Below are positions 17,279 through 25,692 of a stretch of DNA of 64,000 bases, in pieces. The translations under genes and the position numbers were made by a program. The notes under the pieces are model-generated. The model did not search any database. It saw only the letters and a list, made by a program, of their open reading frames with translations, and was not told where the DNA came from. The stretch's first letter is position 1. The number at the start of each line of letters is the position of its first letter. Origin of the DNA: Flavobacterium panacagri (GTDB lineage Bacteria > Bacteroidota > Bacteroidia > Flavobacteriales > Flavobacteriaceae); the NCBI RefSeq assembly GCF_030378165.1, contig NZ_CP119766.1, positions 5,580,001 to 5,644,000 on the forward strand, read 5' to 3'.

Positions 17279-18037
17279 TTATTTTGGAAAGTTGAAAACG
17301 GTATTTTTAAAAAACAAATCTAATTCTTCATTGATCTTCTTCCCGCTTTCCAACTTATTTGCATTTTCCTGATTGAATTTTACCGTTTCCAATAAGAAAT
17401 CAGTTATTAGAACTTCTTTTGGATGCAGGTATTTTTCGTCTTGATTGGCTTTTATTTGTTGTAATTCCAGTATTTTTTCTTGTATGTTTTGTGGTGCAAT
17501 GGGCAATAAATCGGCAAAAGCAACGGGCGGAAATGTATTGGTTTCTATAATCCATTTTCCGGCTAAAGCAGTACGTAAGGCATAGAAATAACTTTTTAGT
17601 TTTATTTCTTCCATTTCGCAAACTTCCATAAAGTTTTTTGTTGTTCCTAAATAGTGGTGCAAAACCGCGATTGGCGAAAAACATTCTGTGGCTATCTCAC
17701 GCATTTGTTTTACAAAAACTTCATTTTCATAATACACAACAGGCGAGAACAGCCATTCCATCAAAGATGCACTGGATTTTGCTAATAACCTTACGGATTT
17801 ACGTAAATCCCAGCCTGAACCGTCCAAATCATCTTCGGTCATGAATTCTATTACGTCTGGTTTTTCCCAAAGCGATAAATAATACTCTGGTTTGTGTTTG
17901 TATACAAAACGAATGTCGTAATCGCTGTCTGGAGAAGCAAATCCCCAAGCACGGCTTCCGGATTCTACCGCAAAAAGTATTTCTACGTCTTTTTGTTTCT
18001 CTATTTCTTTTAATTTTTGAAGTATTTTTTCTTTCAT
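17279..18037 (-). CDS. Second RlaP-type nucleotidyltransferase
   Basis: The protein has 252 residues. I place the start at the ATG at 18037 (MKEKILQKLKEIEKQKDVE), because the few codons upstream run into the inverted repeat at 18051-18122. The active-site signature is VESGSRAWGFASPDSDYDIRF (G-S-R, D-x-D). Same COG3541/RlaP superfamily as its 11-bp downstream neighbour but only distantly similar, so the two may act on different RNA ends or nucleotides. Paired NTases next to RNA ligases, a kinase and Hen1 point to RNA 3'-end restoration (inference). Confidence 0.8.
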   Translation of the reverse strand: MKEKILQKLKEIEKQKDVEILFAVESGSRAWGFASPDSDYDIRFVYKHKPEYYLSLWEKPDVIEFMTEDDLDGSGWDLRKSVRLLAKSSASLMEWLFSPVVYYENEVFVKQMREIATECFSPIAVLHHYLGTTKNFMEVCEMEEIKLKSYFYALRTALAGKWIIETNTFPPVAFADLLPIAPQNIQEKILELQQIKANQDEKYLHPKEVLITDFLLETVKFNQENANKLESGKKINEELDLFFKNTVFNFPK

Positions 18038-18050
18038 GATGATTTTTTTT

Positions 18051-18122
18051 TGCCACAAAGGCGCTAAGGCACTAAAGTTTTTTTCTATTAAGTTTTCTTT
18101 GCGTCTTAGCGCCTTTGTGGCA
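18051..18122. repeat. Perfect 18-bp inverted repeat
   Basis: TGCCACAAAGGCGCTAAG (18051-18068) and CTTAGCGCCTTTGTGGCA (18105-18122) pair perfectly. Partial copies of the same motif occur near 20510-20540 and 30500-30530. It belongs to a dispersed intergenic repeat family and could also attenuate transcription between the 228-residue gene and the RlaP gene. Confidence 0.65.
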
Positions 18123-18148
18123 GTAAACTAACTAAACTGTTTCCATTT

Positions 18149-18835
18149 TTATTCTTCTAAAAAGTCTTCTAAAAACCCTATAAATTGTTTTCCATCAGCA
18201 GACCATCTTAATCCTTGTCCGTTTTGAACTCTTATTTCATAAACCAAACCGTGTTTATAATGATAAAAAATATTCCACCACGTTTTATGATTTATAATGT
18301 AATGAATAAGCTTTTCTACTTTTTCTTTTTTCTCGATTGCATTTCCTTTTATCTCTCCAAAAATACTGTCTTTTTTTCTGCCGACATGTTTTTCCCAAGC
18401 TCTCGATGCAATCGAAATTTCTTTATTGAAAGGTTCAAAACAGCTTTCTAAAAGAACTTTACTTTCAGGTGGAATTCCCGTTTCATCACGCTTGCTGGCA
18501 GATGTTAAACGTTGACCCAAAATAAGTAAAGTAACTTCAAAAGGTGTTTTTTCTAAAGTCTGAATTAAACTCTGTTTTAATCCTTCTGAATTATTTTCCA
18601 GGTTTTCTAAAACGTCTTTAAAACAAGAAACAGCATCTTGCAATGAAACTATAATTTCGTCTTTGAAATAAGGAAGTCTCAAAATTTCTGTTTTCTGACT
18701 GTAGTATGAAATCAGATTTTCTGAAAAAAGCTCCAGATTTTCATCTGTTAGAAACAAAGCGTATTTTTCTTTCCATTCTTTACTTAAATCTGGAATCACC
18801 GCTTTTATTTCATTAAAAAGAACATTCGATTTCAT
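18149..18835 (-). CDS. Hypothetical protein, 228 residues, in the RNA-repair island
   Basis: Begins MKSNVLFNEIKAVIPDLSKE. No signal peptide; predicted mainly helical. It has a conserved-looking C-terminal patch with WWNIFYHYKHG and GQGLRWSADGKQFIG. I do not recognise the family. Its start lies 1 bp after the DUF434 stop codon, so it is translationally linked to the DUF434 gene and followed by the two RlaP genes. It is probably a partner of the nucleotidyltransferases (inference). Confidence 0.6.
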   Translation of the reverse strand: MKSNVLFNEIKAVIPDLSKEWKEKYALFLTDENLELFSENLISYYSQKTEILRLPYFKDEIIVSLQDAVSCFKDVLENLENNSEGLKQSLIQTLEKTPFEVTLLILGQRLTSASKRDETGIPPESKVLLESCFEPFNKEISIASRAWEKHVGRKKDSIFGEIKGNAIEKKEKVEKLIHYIINHKTWWNIFYHYKHGLVYEIRVQNGQGLRWSADGKQFIGFLEDFLEE

Positions 18836-18836
18836 T

Positions 18837-19553
18837 TTATTCCAAACAGATTACATTTTCATTTACAGTCGTTTGCGACAAAACATATTTCATCAAATTA
18901 AAATTCGACGATGCATTATCCAAAATCCAGGCATCAGAAGTCACAGCAATCCAATTACTTTCTGCAATAACTTTATCTGGATTATAAACCAGTTCAACTT
19001 TCCAATCATATTGATTTTCTAAAGCTATTTCTTCAATCATCTTTTTCAATCTCCCACTATTTGAAACTGGTTTATCGAAAAACCAGTAAATCGTTTTAAT
19101 TTTTTCTTTTTTATAAAAATCAGCAATTATTTCTATTGCCAGTGATGTTTGTTTCACTCTCTTATAAGTTCCGTGAACACTCGACAGATCACGAATAAAA
19201 CCATCTTGTCCCTTAAAAACATAAGCATTTGACAAAATACTTTCTAATAAAATCAAAGCGTTAAAACCATCTATCGCAATTTCTTTTCCTTCTAATTCAT
19301 GACTTTGAATTTCTTTAGATTGTCGATTTTCAATTTGACTTTGAGAGGCACTCATTCCGCGGACGGCTTGTTGCTGTCGGGAATTTAAACGATATCGGTT
19401 TCCAACTAAAGCTAATGTTGCTTTTTCGCCATAACCTCTGCTCAGGAAATAAGACAAATCTGTTACGGCTTCTTTTAGTTTCAACTGTATTTTCTCCGTT
19501 CCGAATAAAGTATCGTCACTTGCTTCTTTTCCTCTGTTTTTTAAATCTGTCAT
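18837..19553 (-). CDS. DUF434 domain-containing protein
   Basis: The protein has 238 residues. The N-terminal third is helical (LSYFLSRGYGEKATLALVGNRYRLNSRQQQAVRG). The rest carries the DUF434/DUF5616 signature: an IDGFNALILLESIL segment, then DGFIRDLSSVHGTYK, then YWFFDKPVSNSGRLK, and a final SDAWILDNASSNFN. The conserved aspartates and Rossmann-like alternation suggest a PIN/NYN-like nuclease fold, but that is inference. First gene of the operon DUF434, hypothetical, RlaP, RlaP. Confidence 0.7.
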   Translation of the reverse strand: MTDLKNRGKEASDDTLFGTEKIQLKLKEAVTDLSYFLSRGYGEKATLALVGNRYRLNSRQQQAVRGMSASQSQIENRQSKEIQSHELEGKEIAIDGFNALILLESILSNAYVFKGQDGFIRDLSSVHGTYKRVKQTSLAIEIIADFYKKEKIKTIYWFFDKPVSNSGRLKKMIEEIALENQYDWKVELVYNPDKVIAESNWIAVTSDAWILDNASSNFNLMKYVLSQTTVNENVICLE

Positions 19554-19597
19554 ATTGCTAATTTATAAAACATATTACGGTTTTGAACAAAATTATA

Positions 19598-19624
19598 CCT
19601 AACAGGTTTCTAAAACCTGTTAGG
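19598..19624. terminator. Hairpin between tatD and the DUF434 gene
   Basis: CCTAACAGGTTT and AAACCTGTTAGG form a perfect 12-bp stem with a 3-nt loop. It sits after the tatD stop (19634, minus strand) and upstream of the DUF434 start. It may terminate tatD, or it may be a dispersed repeat of the kind common in these genomes. Confidence 0.5.
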
Positions 19625-19633
19625 AAAACAAAC

Positions 19634-20431
19634 CTAAATCCCAAAAAAGCTTTTAGAATTTCGAGTCGTTTCCTCCGCTACTTTAGCTAAAGTAATCCCT
19701 TTAAACTGTGCAATTGTTCCGGCAACATAAGGCAGAAAAGCAGGTTCGCAACGGCGTTCGTGGTATTTCTTCAAAAGACTGTTTGGGACATTTTTAGGAA
19801 GCATAAAGGGCGCATCGGTTTCAATCATCATTCGGTCGAGCGGTACGTACTGAATGACTTCTTTTAAATGGCTGAAACGCTTGGCATCTGAAATCGCTCC
19901 CGTAAAACCCAGATAAAATCCGTTATCGAGATAGGTTTTGGCTTCCTGCAACGTTCCCGTAAAACAATGCACAACGGCTTTTGGCAATTGCGGTAAATAG
20001 TCTTTGGTACTATTCATAAACGAACTAAAAGCACTTCTTTCGTGCAAAAACAAAGGTTTCTGTACTTCAATCGCCAATTCTAATTGGGCTTTGTAACATT
20101 CTTCCTGTTTGTTTCGAGGCGAAAAATCACGATCAAAATCGAGTCCGCATTCGCCAACGGAAACGACATGTTTCAGTTCTAATAATTTCCTAAGTTTCGA
20201 AATACTCTGCGCATCGAAACTCTTCGCATCATGCGGATGTATTCCCGCCGTAGCGTACAACACGCCCGGATATTGTCTTGCAATCTTCGCAGATTCTTCA
20301 CTATTTCGTACGCTGGTGCCTGTAAGTATCATTTGCGATACGTCGGCGTCGAGCGCGTCTTGTACGACATCGTCTATGTCGTTTTGGAATTGTTTGTTGG
20401 TTAGGTTGATACCTATGTCTATGTAATTCAT
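19634..20431 (-). CDS. tatD: TatD family hydrolase (3'-5' exonuclease / RNase-type)
   Basis: The protein has 265 residues, as expected for TatD. Metal-dependent hydrolase motifs are intact: IDIGINLT at the N-terminus, then TAGIHPHD, then VGECGLDFDRDF, then VVHCFTGT, and finally ETDAPFMLPK. E. coli TatD acts as a metal-dependent 3'-5' exonuclease on DNA and RNA. It lies inside the RNA-repair island, so a role trimming RNA ends is plausible but not shown. A fragment of its 3' end is duplicated at 16131-16187. Confidence 0.9.
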   Translation of the reverse strand: MNYIDIGINLTNKQFQNDIDDVVQDALDADVSQMILTGTSVRNSEESAKIARQYPGVLYATAGIHPHDAKSFDAQSISKLRKLLELKHVVSVGECGLDFDRDFSPRNKQEECYKAQLELAIEVQKPLFLHERSAFSSFMNSTKDYLPQLPKAVVHCFTGTLQEAKTYLDNGFYLGFTGAISDAKRFSHLKEVIQYVPLDRMMIETDAPFMLPKNVPNSLLKKYHERRCEPAFLPYVAGTIAQFKGITLAKVAEETTRNSKSFFGI

Positions 20432-20607
20432 ATTTTTTAAAGTTGCTAAGGTTCTGAGAGGCTAAGATGCTAAGGTTTTTTTCCTCTCTGTTGCCTTAAA
20501 TTATTTATTTTTTGCCACTAAGGCGCTAGGACGCTAATGTATTTGCGTTTTAATCTCGCAATCCCGATAGCTATCGGGAGCGGAGTCGCAAAGTTTTTTT
20601 TCGTAAA

Positions 20608-20711
20608 GTTTGTCATTTCGACCGAAGGGAGAAATCGCACTAGAAACTCCGCACAGAATGTCGCCAATCTTTGTCGAATCCCGCGTGTGATTTCTCCTTC
20701 GTCAAAATGAC
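20608..20711. repeat. Palindromic dispersed element, copy A (in the 335-bp gap 20432-20766)
   Basis: Starts GTTTGTCATTTCGACCGAAG and ends with an imperfect inverted copy (CTCCTTCGTCAAAATGAC). The internal part is nearly identical to the element at 25758-25867. It is non-coding and MITE/REP-like. The gap also contains the palindrome CCCGATAGCTATCGGG (about 20562-20579) and fragments of the 'gccactaaggcgcta' repeat. Confidence 0.7.
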
Positions 20712-20766
20712 ATAAAGCGCGGAAAGACCTTTGCGCCTTTGTTACTCTGTCACTTTGAACCTTTTT

Positions 20767-21666
20767 TTAAAAATCTCCATAATACACCTGAAAACAAGGC
20801 AATTTCAAATCATTTCGCCAAGTATCTACTACCTGATTTCTATCGTCTAAAACAAATTCTACAAAGTATTTATCTTTGATCGATTCGTTATAGATTTCGG
20901 TTTTGATGATCGAATCTTTTCGGCTGTCTTTGGTTTTACGCATGATCAAGTCGTCGTATTCGATTTCGTGTTTTTCAAGGAAACGCAAGGTTGGTTCTTT
21001 GTATCGGTCTTCTCTTCCCGAAACCAAAAGTATTTGATATCCTAATTTCTTGTAATTTCTCAACACATTTGCTACCGGATTGTTGAGTTCATCTTCATCA
21101 CATTTGCTGGCATCAAACGGATTTCTTCCATTCATTAGCGCAAGCGTTCCGTCAAGATCACAGATAATTGCTTTTGGCAAATCTGGGTTTTGGTCGCAAT
21201 ATTCCAGGTTTTTTTCCACCTTTTTTATCGGGCTAAAATCGAATTTTTCTTTGGTTTTCTGCAATTGGTAATACATGTTTTCGATTACCTTTTTTGGCAC
21301 TTTTCGGTCTCTTTTGCTATTTCGGCTAAAAAGTTCTTCCAATGGCAAATCAAACATTTTGAATTCGATATTGGCCATTTCTGAAAATTCAGTTACTGGC
21401 TGTTTTAGGTATTCTGCCTTAACATTACAGGTATCCAAAATCACATTCCATCCGTTTGAAAGTAGGGTTTTGGTCTGGACATTGATAATTTTAGAAATCA
21501 TATTTTCAACCGATGGATCCATCACTTCCTGAAATTGAGAAAACCTGATTTCATCACGACTAATTCGCATGGTTTTGGCTTCAGTTCTCACTTTCCATTC
21601 TGCAAACGTACTTTTTCCTGATGCCGGACAACCGACTAATATCGTTAATGTTGGTATCTTTTTCAT
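20767..21666 (-). CDS. T4-type polynucleotide 5'-kinase / 3'-phosphatase
   Basis: The protein has 299 residues, against 301 for T4 Pnk. N-terminal kinase: P-loop GCPASGKS at 12-19 and a SRDEIRF segment. C-terminal HAD phosphatase: DLDGTLALMNGR with nucleophile Asp170 and acid Asp172, then VSGRED, then VLDDRNQVVDTWR, and a YYGDF end like that of T4 Pnk. It would heal broken RNA by removing 2',3'-cyclic or 3'-phosphates and phosphorylating 5'-OH ends. It is the last gene of the hen1-ligase-pnk operon, 11 bp after the ligase. Known bacterial Pnkp proteins fuse kinase, a calcineurin-type phosphatase and ligase; here the phosphatase is of HAD type and the ligase is separate. Confidence 0.9.
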   Translation of the reverse strand: MKKIPTLTILVGCPASGKSTFAEWKVRTEAKTMRISRDEIRFSQFQEVMDPSVENMISKIINVQTKTLLSNGWNVILDTCNVKAEYLKQPVTEFSEMANIEFKMFDLPLEELFSRNSKRDRKVPKKVIENMYYQLQKTKEKFDFSPIKKVEKNLEYCDQNPDLPKAIICDLDGTLALMNGRNPFDASKCDEDELNNPVANVLRNYKKLGYQILLVSGREDRYKEPTLRFLEKHEIEYDDLIMRKTKDSRKDSIIKTEIYNESIKDKYFVEFVLDDRNQVVDTWRNDLKLPCFQVYYGDF

Positions 21667-21677
21667 TTTTGTACTAT

Positions 21678-22862
21678 TTATAATCTTGGATCTAATGTTT
21701 TTTCTATTTCTTCATTATTGATTCTCTTCAAAAGAAGCAACCGCATTAAATAGTTTTCTTCTCCTAAATCTTTATACGGAATCTGAAGCATTTTCTGGTT
21801 GATTTCCCAGCCGTTTATAGACTGTTCCAGCTTCTTTTTTACGTTTCTTTTATCCAAATAATAATCAAAATCTTGATGGAAATTCACTCCGTAAATCATC
21901 GTCAGGTAATTGTTATTTCTGACTTTAAAACACGGTGGCAAACCTTTAATGTAATTCTGAACTGGCTTAATCATGATTCCTTCTTCGTTTGCTTCTGTCA
22001 GTTTTTCGAAAAAAGCATACATTTCTTTTAGCTTTTCTTCTTTATTGGAAGCTGTAATTTCCAAATGCAAAAACGGATCATCGTTAATCATTTTATAAGT
22101 CAAATTGCTGTTTAGCATTATTTCCTCGCCCGAAATTTTTACTTCTTTTAAAATCGTAAACGGTTTAAAACAAATTTCGCCTTCTGTTCCAAAAGTATCA
22201 ATCTGATTTTTGAACACGTTTAATGACTCTTGCTGTTTATTCAAATCCGGAATTTTTACTGCCTGCAAAGCATCATACTGACGGATAATATGCATTTTGT
22301 GCTTGCCTGCAAATTCCTTTCTGGAAAGTTGGTTTTTATCTGAAACATAAGCTGTAAAGTCCTGATCTTTTTTGACATTGTTTAATTTTTCAATCAATCC
22401 CAAATCTTTTAAATAAGAATTGTGTGTCTGCAAAGCCTCATAATAACCTATAAATTCTTTTTCGATTAATCCGGCTCCCAAAACTTTCCATGGCAACAAT
22501 TCAGAGGCAATCAAAAGAGTTTCGAATTCAGGGAAATCAATTAGCATTTTTGCATGTAAATCTTTCAGGCTATCAATCGCTTTTTCAATGTCAATATGAT
22601 CTATTTTGTGGCCATTTCTCGAAACGAAATAGGTTTCTTCAATATTTCTTTTTAGATAAATGGTGCAGTACGAACCCATGTATTTCTTTTGAACTACAAA
22701 TTCGTTAACACCGTTTTCCATATAATACTGAATCGCTGTTTCGATGCTTTCAATCTCGTTTCTTTCTTTATTTTTTGGCGCAGGCGAAATGGTTGGCGAA
22801 AAATCATTGATTTTATTTTGGCAAAACCACTCTATTCTGTTTCTTACTTTATAGTCTAACAT
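21678..22862 (-). CDS. Pnkp-type RNA ligase (stand-alone)
   Basis: The protein has 394 residues, matching the ligase module of bacterial Pnkp. Motif I is KYMGS, with Lys60 as the predicted AMP-accepting lysine. Other nucleotidyltransferase features are FVSRNG (motif III-like region), EGEICFKPF, and EEGIMIKPVQNYIKG, which carries motifs IV-V. It seals 5'-P/3'-OH RNA ends. In characterised systems this ligase class needs the N-terminal domain of Hen1 to become adenylylated, and hen1 lies only 3 bp upstream here. The split from kinase and phosphatase differs from the fused Clostridium-type Pnkp. Confidence 0.85.
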   Translation of the reverse strand: MLDYKVRNRIEWFCQNKINDFSPTISPAPKNKERNEIESIETAIQYYMENGVNEFVVQKKYMGSYCTIYLKRNIEETYFVSRNGHKIDHIDIEKAIDSLKDLHAKMLIDFPEFETLLIASELLPWKVLGAGLIEKEFIGYYEALQTHNSYLKDLGLIEKLNNVKKDQDFTAYVSDKNQLSRKEFAGKHKMHIIRQYDALQAVKIPDLNKQQESLNVFKNQIDTFGTEGEICFKPFTILKEVKISGEEIMLNSNLTYKMINDDPFLHLEITASNKEEKLKEMYAFFEKLTEANEEGIMIKPVQNYIKGLPPCFKVRNNNYLTMIYGVNFHQDFDYYLDKRNVKKKLEQSINGWEINQKMLQIPYKDLGEENYLMRLLLLKRINNEEIEKTLDPRL

Positions 22863-22865
22863 TTT

Positions 22866-24143
22866 CTACTTTTTTTGAATGATTACAGCGCTTGTTGGAT
22901 AAACTCCTTTTACACAATCTCCTACTCCGTGAAATGTTTTCGGATTTGGAAAAATTTCATTTATAAACGTTACAAATTCTGCATTTGATAATTCGAAATC
23001 ATGATCGTCGTGTCGAAATTCTTCAGTCAATTCGTAATTTACATTAAAAGCCTTGTCTGGCGTTGTAACAAACAATTGGGTAAAATTTGTATTGTCTCTA
23101 ATCCAGATCAACAACTCTTTTGCGTCTTCAACCGAATTGTGTTCAATTACTTCACTTAAAATAATCTGTCCTTCAAAATCTTTAAGTTCTGCCAGATTTT
23201 CTGTCCAGATTAAATTGTCTGTTCTTTCTGATTCCTGAATTTTATCGGCAATGTGTTTGAAATCAACTTCGTCATACGCATAATAATCCGCTGTAAATCC
23301 TTTTTTATAAAGCATTTTATAATACTGCAATTCGCCACAGCCAAAGTCTAAAACAGCTTCATCAAAATTAATTTTACCGCAGATAAATTCTTTTCTGGAC
23401 TGATGCGTGTCTGTAAATCCAAACTGAACTTCGTTATCAAAATAAGCTTCCAACTGCGGTTTAAATTTCTCAAACTGCACCGGAGAACGCATAATTCTTT
23501 TTATGAAAAGATAAAAAACAAAGTACGGAACACCGGTAAGATTCGTAAACATGGTTATATGCTTTTGAATAAAATAATCATCAATGAAGGTGTACACTGC
23601 ATATTTGTTGGTAAAATGGGTAAATAATGCCACCAACGAAAACTTCTGCATGGCCTCTCTTACCGTAGACCCTTCGATTTTTAATTCGAAATTGTTTCCT
23701 ATTTTATGAACCAGCGTAATTCCGTCTATGTATTTTGACAAAAGGTATTTTTCGTTTTTATACCAGTTGGAATCTATAAAAAAAGTTGGAACCTCTATTG
23801 TACATTTCGCTGTATCCACTTCATCATAGTTTTTCTCTAACCATGGAATCACTGTTTCGTCTAAAACTTTATTTTCTTTATACAAATGATTGAAAAACTC
23901 CGTCATCATGTTCAATGCCAATAACGGACTGCAATAGCTTTGAAAATCAATTTGATTTCCTTCTTCCGGCAGATAGCTGTTTTTACCGTCCAGAAAAACA
24001 CAGTGATATTCGTTTTCAGCGATTACATTTCCAATTACGATTCCGTTTTTCAATTCCTTCAAATAAAGCCCCTGGTCTGTATTTGGGTTTTTATAAAGAA
24101 TATCTAAAAAGTATTTATTATCTGATTTAAGTTTAATAATCAT
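22866..24143 (-). CDS. hen1: Hen1 3'-terminal RNA ribose 2'-O-methyltransferase
   Basis: The protein has 425 residues. Residues 1-240 form the Hen1 N-terminal (ligase-activating) domain. From about 255 on is a SAM methyltransferase: AVLDFGCGELQYYK for SAM binding, then ILSEVIEHNSVEDA and EFRHDDHDFELSNAEF. These supply the Glu/His metal ligands typical of Hen1. It methylates the 2'-OH at the repair junction so the sealed RNA cannot be cut again at that site. First gene of the operon with ligase (3-bp gap) and kinase/phosphatase (11-bp gap). A promoter of the shared palindromic type precedes it at 24163-24200. Confidence 0.9.
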   Translation of the reverse strand: MIIKLKSDNKYFLDILYKNPNTDQGLYLKELKNGIVIGNVIAENEYHCVFLDGKNSYLPEEGNQIDFQSYCSPLLALNMMTEFFNHLYKENKVLDETVIPWLEKNYDEVDTAKCTIEVPTFFIDSNWYKNEKYLLSKYIDGITLVHKIGNNFELKIEGSTVREAMQKFSLVALFTHFTNKYAVYTFIDDYFIQKHITMFTNLTGVPYFVFYLFIKRIMRSPVQFEKFKPQLEAYFDNEVQFGFTDTHQSRKEFICGKINFDEAVLDFGCGELQYYKMLYKKGFTADYYAYDEVDFKHIADKIQESERTDNLIWTENLAELKDFEGQIILSEVIEHNSVEDAKELLIWIRDNTNFTQLFVTTPDKAFNVNYELTEEFRHDDHDFELSNAEFVTFINEIFPNPKTFHGVGDCVKGVYPTSAVIIQKK

Positions 24144-24162
24144 GGCTTTTTGTTTTGTTTGA

Positions 24163-24200
24163 CAAATATATTTTTGTCACTGCGCAGTTATTTTGCGTAG
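24163..24200 (-). promoter_or_regulatory. Shared promoter/operator, copy 1 (Hen1 operon)
   Basis: On the minus strand the palindrome CTACGCAA-AATAA-CTGCGCAG (24200-24180) is followed after 9 bp by TATATTTG (24170-24163), a perfect TAnnTTTG -7 box. The hen1 ATG begins at 24143. The palindrome covers the place where the -33 element is expected, as for an activator site or repressor operator. The same layout occurs at three other sites in the window. Confidence 0.75.
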
Positions 24201-24275
24201 TTAGAAATTAATTTTTAAAAAGTGCACACGATGTGCAAATTTTTATATTGATACTTCTCAAAGTCCGCCTAATTA

Positions 24276-24396
24276 GACGCGGATTTTACAGATTCGCTAA
24301 AGCGAAGACACGGATAAAAACGGATTTTTTAATAATTTAAACAGAAAATCAGTTTTAATCCGCGTTTTTACGAAGTAAATCCGTTTTATCCGCGTC
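24276..24396. repeat. Inverted repeat with GACGCGGAT arms
   Basis: GACGCGGAT (24276-24284) and ATCCGCGTC (24388-24396) are the ends of a longer imperfect inverted repeat with internal 'tccgtttt/aaaacgga' pairs. A related sequence occurs near 4130-4170. It is a dispersed non-coding element in the 506-bp gap 24144-24649. Confidence 0.55.
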
Positions 24397-24518
24397 ATAA
24401 ATACGCTTTATCAAATCATTAGTATGTTAAAAATGTAATCTAATATTGATTGGTCTCAAAAATAGTTTCAAACTATGTACTTTAGTGCATTTCGCTTTCA
24501 GCTTCTAAAAATTTTTTT

Positions 24519-24576
24519 ACCGCAAATTGCACAAATTTTCGCAAATTAATTTGTGTGAATTTGTGTAATTTGCGGT
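24519..24576. repeat. Inverted repeat downstream of the Rnl1-like gene
   Basis: ACCGCAAATTGCACAAATT (24519-24537) pairs with AATTTGTGTAATTTGCGGT (24558-24576), with one or two mismatches. Non-coding. It may act as a terminator for the ligase gene, which ends at 24650. Confidence 0.5.
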
Positions 24577-24649
24577 TGAAATTAAGCTTTACAACCTTAC
24601 AGACTTTAAGTTTGCCAATCAAACCTATGGACTTCAAGTCCATACTGGT

Positions 24650-25675
24650 TTAGTTTTCTTCTTCTTCTTCTCTATTAAAAGGTTTTTCATGCTTTGGACG
24701 AATCATTTTCCAGATTGTCTCTGAATAATCTCTGTTGTCCAACATTCCAAATAAAACATTTGGATATTGACAGGTTAAAAAATAAAAAGCAGTTTCTTTT
24801 CGGGATTCTAAAACTCTGAAATCCAATTTGCATTGCTCTTCAATCGCTATAAATTCTTTTTCCAAATCGGCTTTTGTCTGCTTAACCCAGCTGAAAAATT
24901 CATCAGGAACACGTTCCAGAATTTCTTCCATTGATTGCTTTGTTTTTAAATATTCCCAGATATTCAAATTCGAAACCTGAGTAATGATTCGGTGCAAACG
25001 CAGGTATTCGTCAAATTTAATTTTTACACGGAAGTTGTTTGCATATTTGATAATGAAACCTTCTTTGTTGGCCAATTCCATTTCTTTTAAAGTCTCAATA
25101 TCTTTAATTCCGTGGTATTTTTCAACAACAGGAAAACCAATATCTTCCAACGGAAATTCTTCTGCTGAATTGGTATCAATAATCGCCAGCAAAACCAACT
25201 CTTCTGATGCTCCGTAATCTAAAACAATACGGTTTTCAGGATAAATAATTTCGAACAAATAGGTTTTGGTTTTATCCAAAAGCGACCATGAATCTTTATA
25301 TTTTCCGTGAAGCATTTCATTTGCTTTATCTGACTGTTCGCTGGCAAAAGAGCCTCTGCTGGCCATAAAAGGAACATTTTCTATCCAGTATAAAATACCC
25401 AACGAGCCGTCCATTTTATCGTAAACTTCAAAAGGGGATTCTGGAAGAACCTGATTTTCTATTTCGCCTAAGTTGAAAAACTTTGGAAAAGGTCTTGCCA
25501 CAACATTTAAATCTTTATCTAAAATAAGACCACGACAAGCAATGGTAATTTCGTTCCAAACTCTCTCAAATTGGGCATTTTGAGTATAATTATAAATGTA
25601 CAAATCGTGTTCAGGGTGTTTGTTTACCCTTACATAGTTTGCCGAAATCATTTCTTTTAAAAGCGTTGTATTCAT
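24650..25675 (-). CDS. T4 Rnl1-like RNA ligase
   Basis: The protein has 341 residues. Motif I is YDKMDGSLG, with Lys87 the predicted adenylylation site, preceded by CRGLILDKDLNVVARPFPK and followed by MASRGSF. Motif IV is ANKEGFIIKY and motif V is VKIKFDEYLRLH. These are hallmarks of the Rnl1 family, whose T4 member reseals tRNA cut in the anticodon loop by host nucleases. It is a single-gene unit with its own copy of the shared palindromic promoter (25693-25730). Together with the second ligase at 21678, the island carries two ligase types, perhaps for different break chemistries. A short acidic tail (EEEEEN) ends the protein. Confidence 0.88.
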   Translation of the reverse strand: MNTTLLKEMISANYVRVNKHPEHDLYIYNYTQNAQFERVWNEITIACRGLILDKDLNVVARPFPKFFNLGEIENQVLPESPFEVYDKMDGSLGILYWIENVPFMASRGSFASEQSDKANEMLHGKYKDSWSLLDKTKTYLFEIIYPENRIVLDYGASEELVLLAIIDTNSAEEFPLEDIGFPVVEKYHGIKDIETLKEMELANKEGFIIKYANNFRVKIKFDEYLRLHRIITQVSNLNIWEYLKTKQSMEEILERVPDEFFSWVKQTKADLEKEFIAIEEQCKLDFRVLESRKETAFYFLTCQYPNVLFGMLDNRDYSETIWKMIRPKHEKPFNREEEEEN

Positions 25676-25692
25676 TAGTTCTTTCCTTTGAA

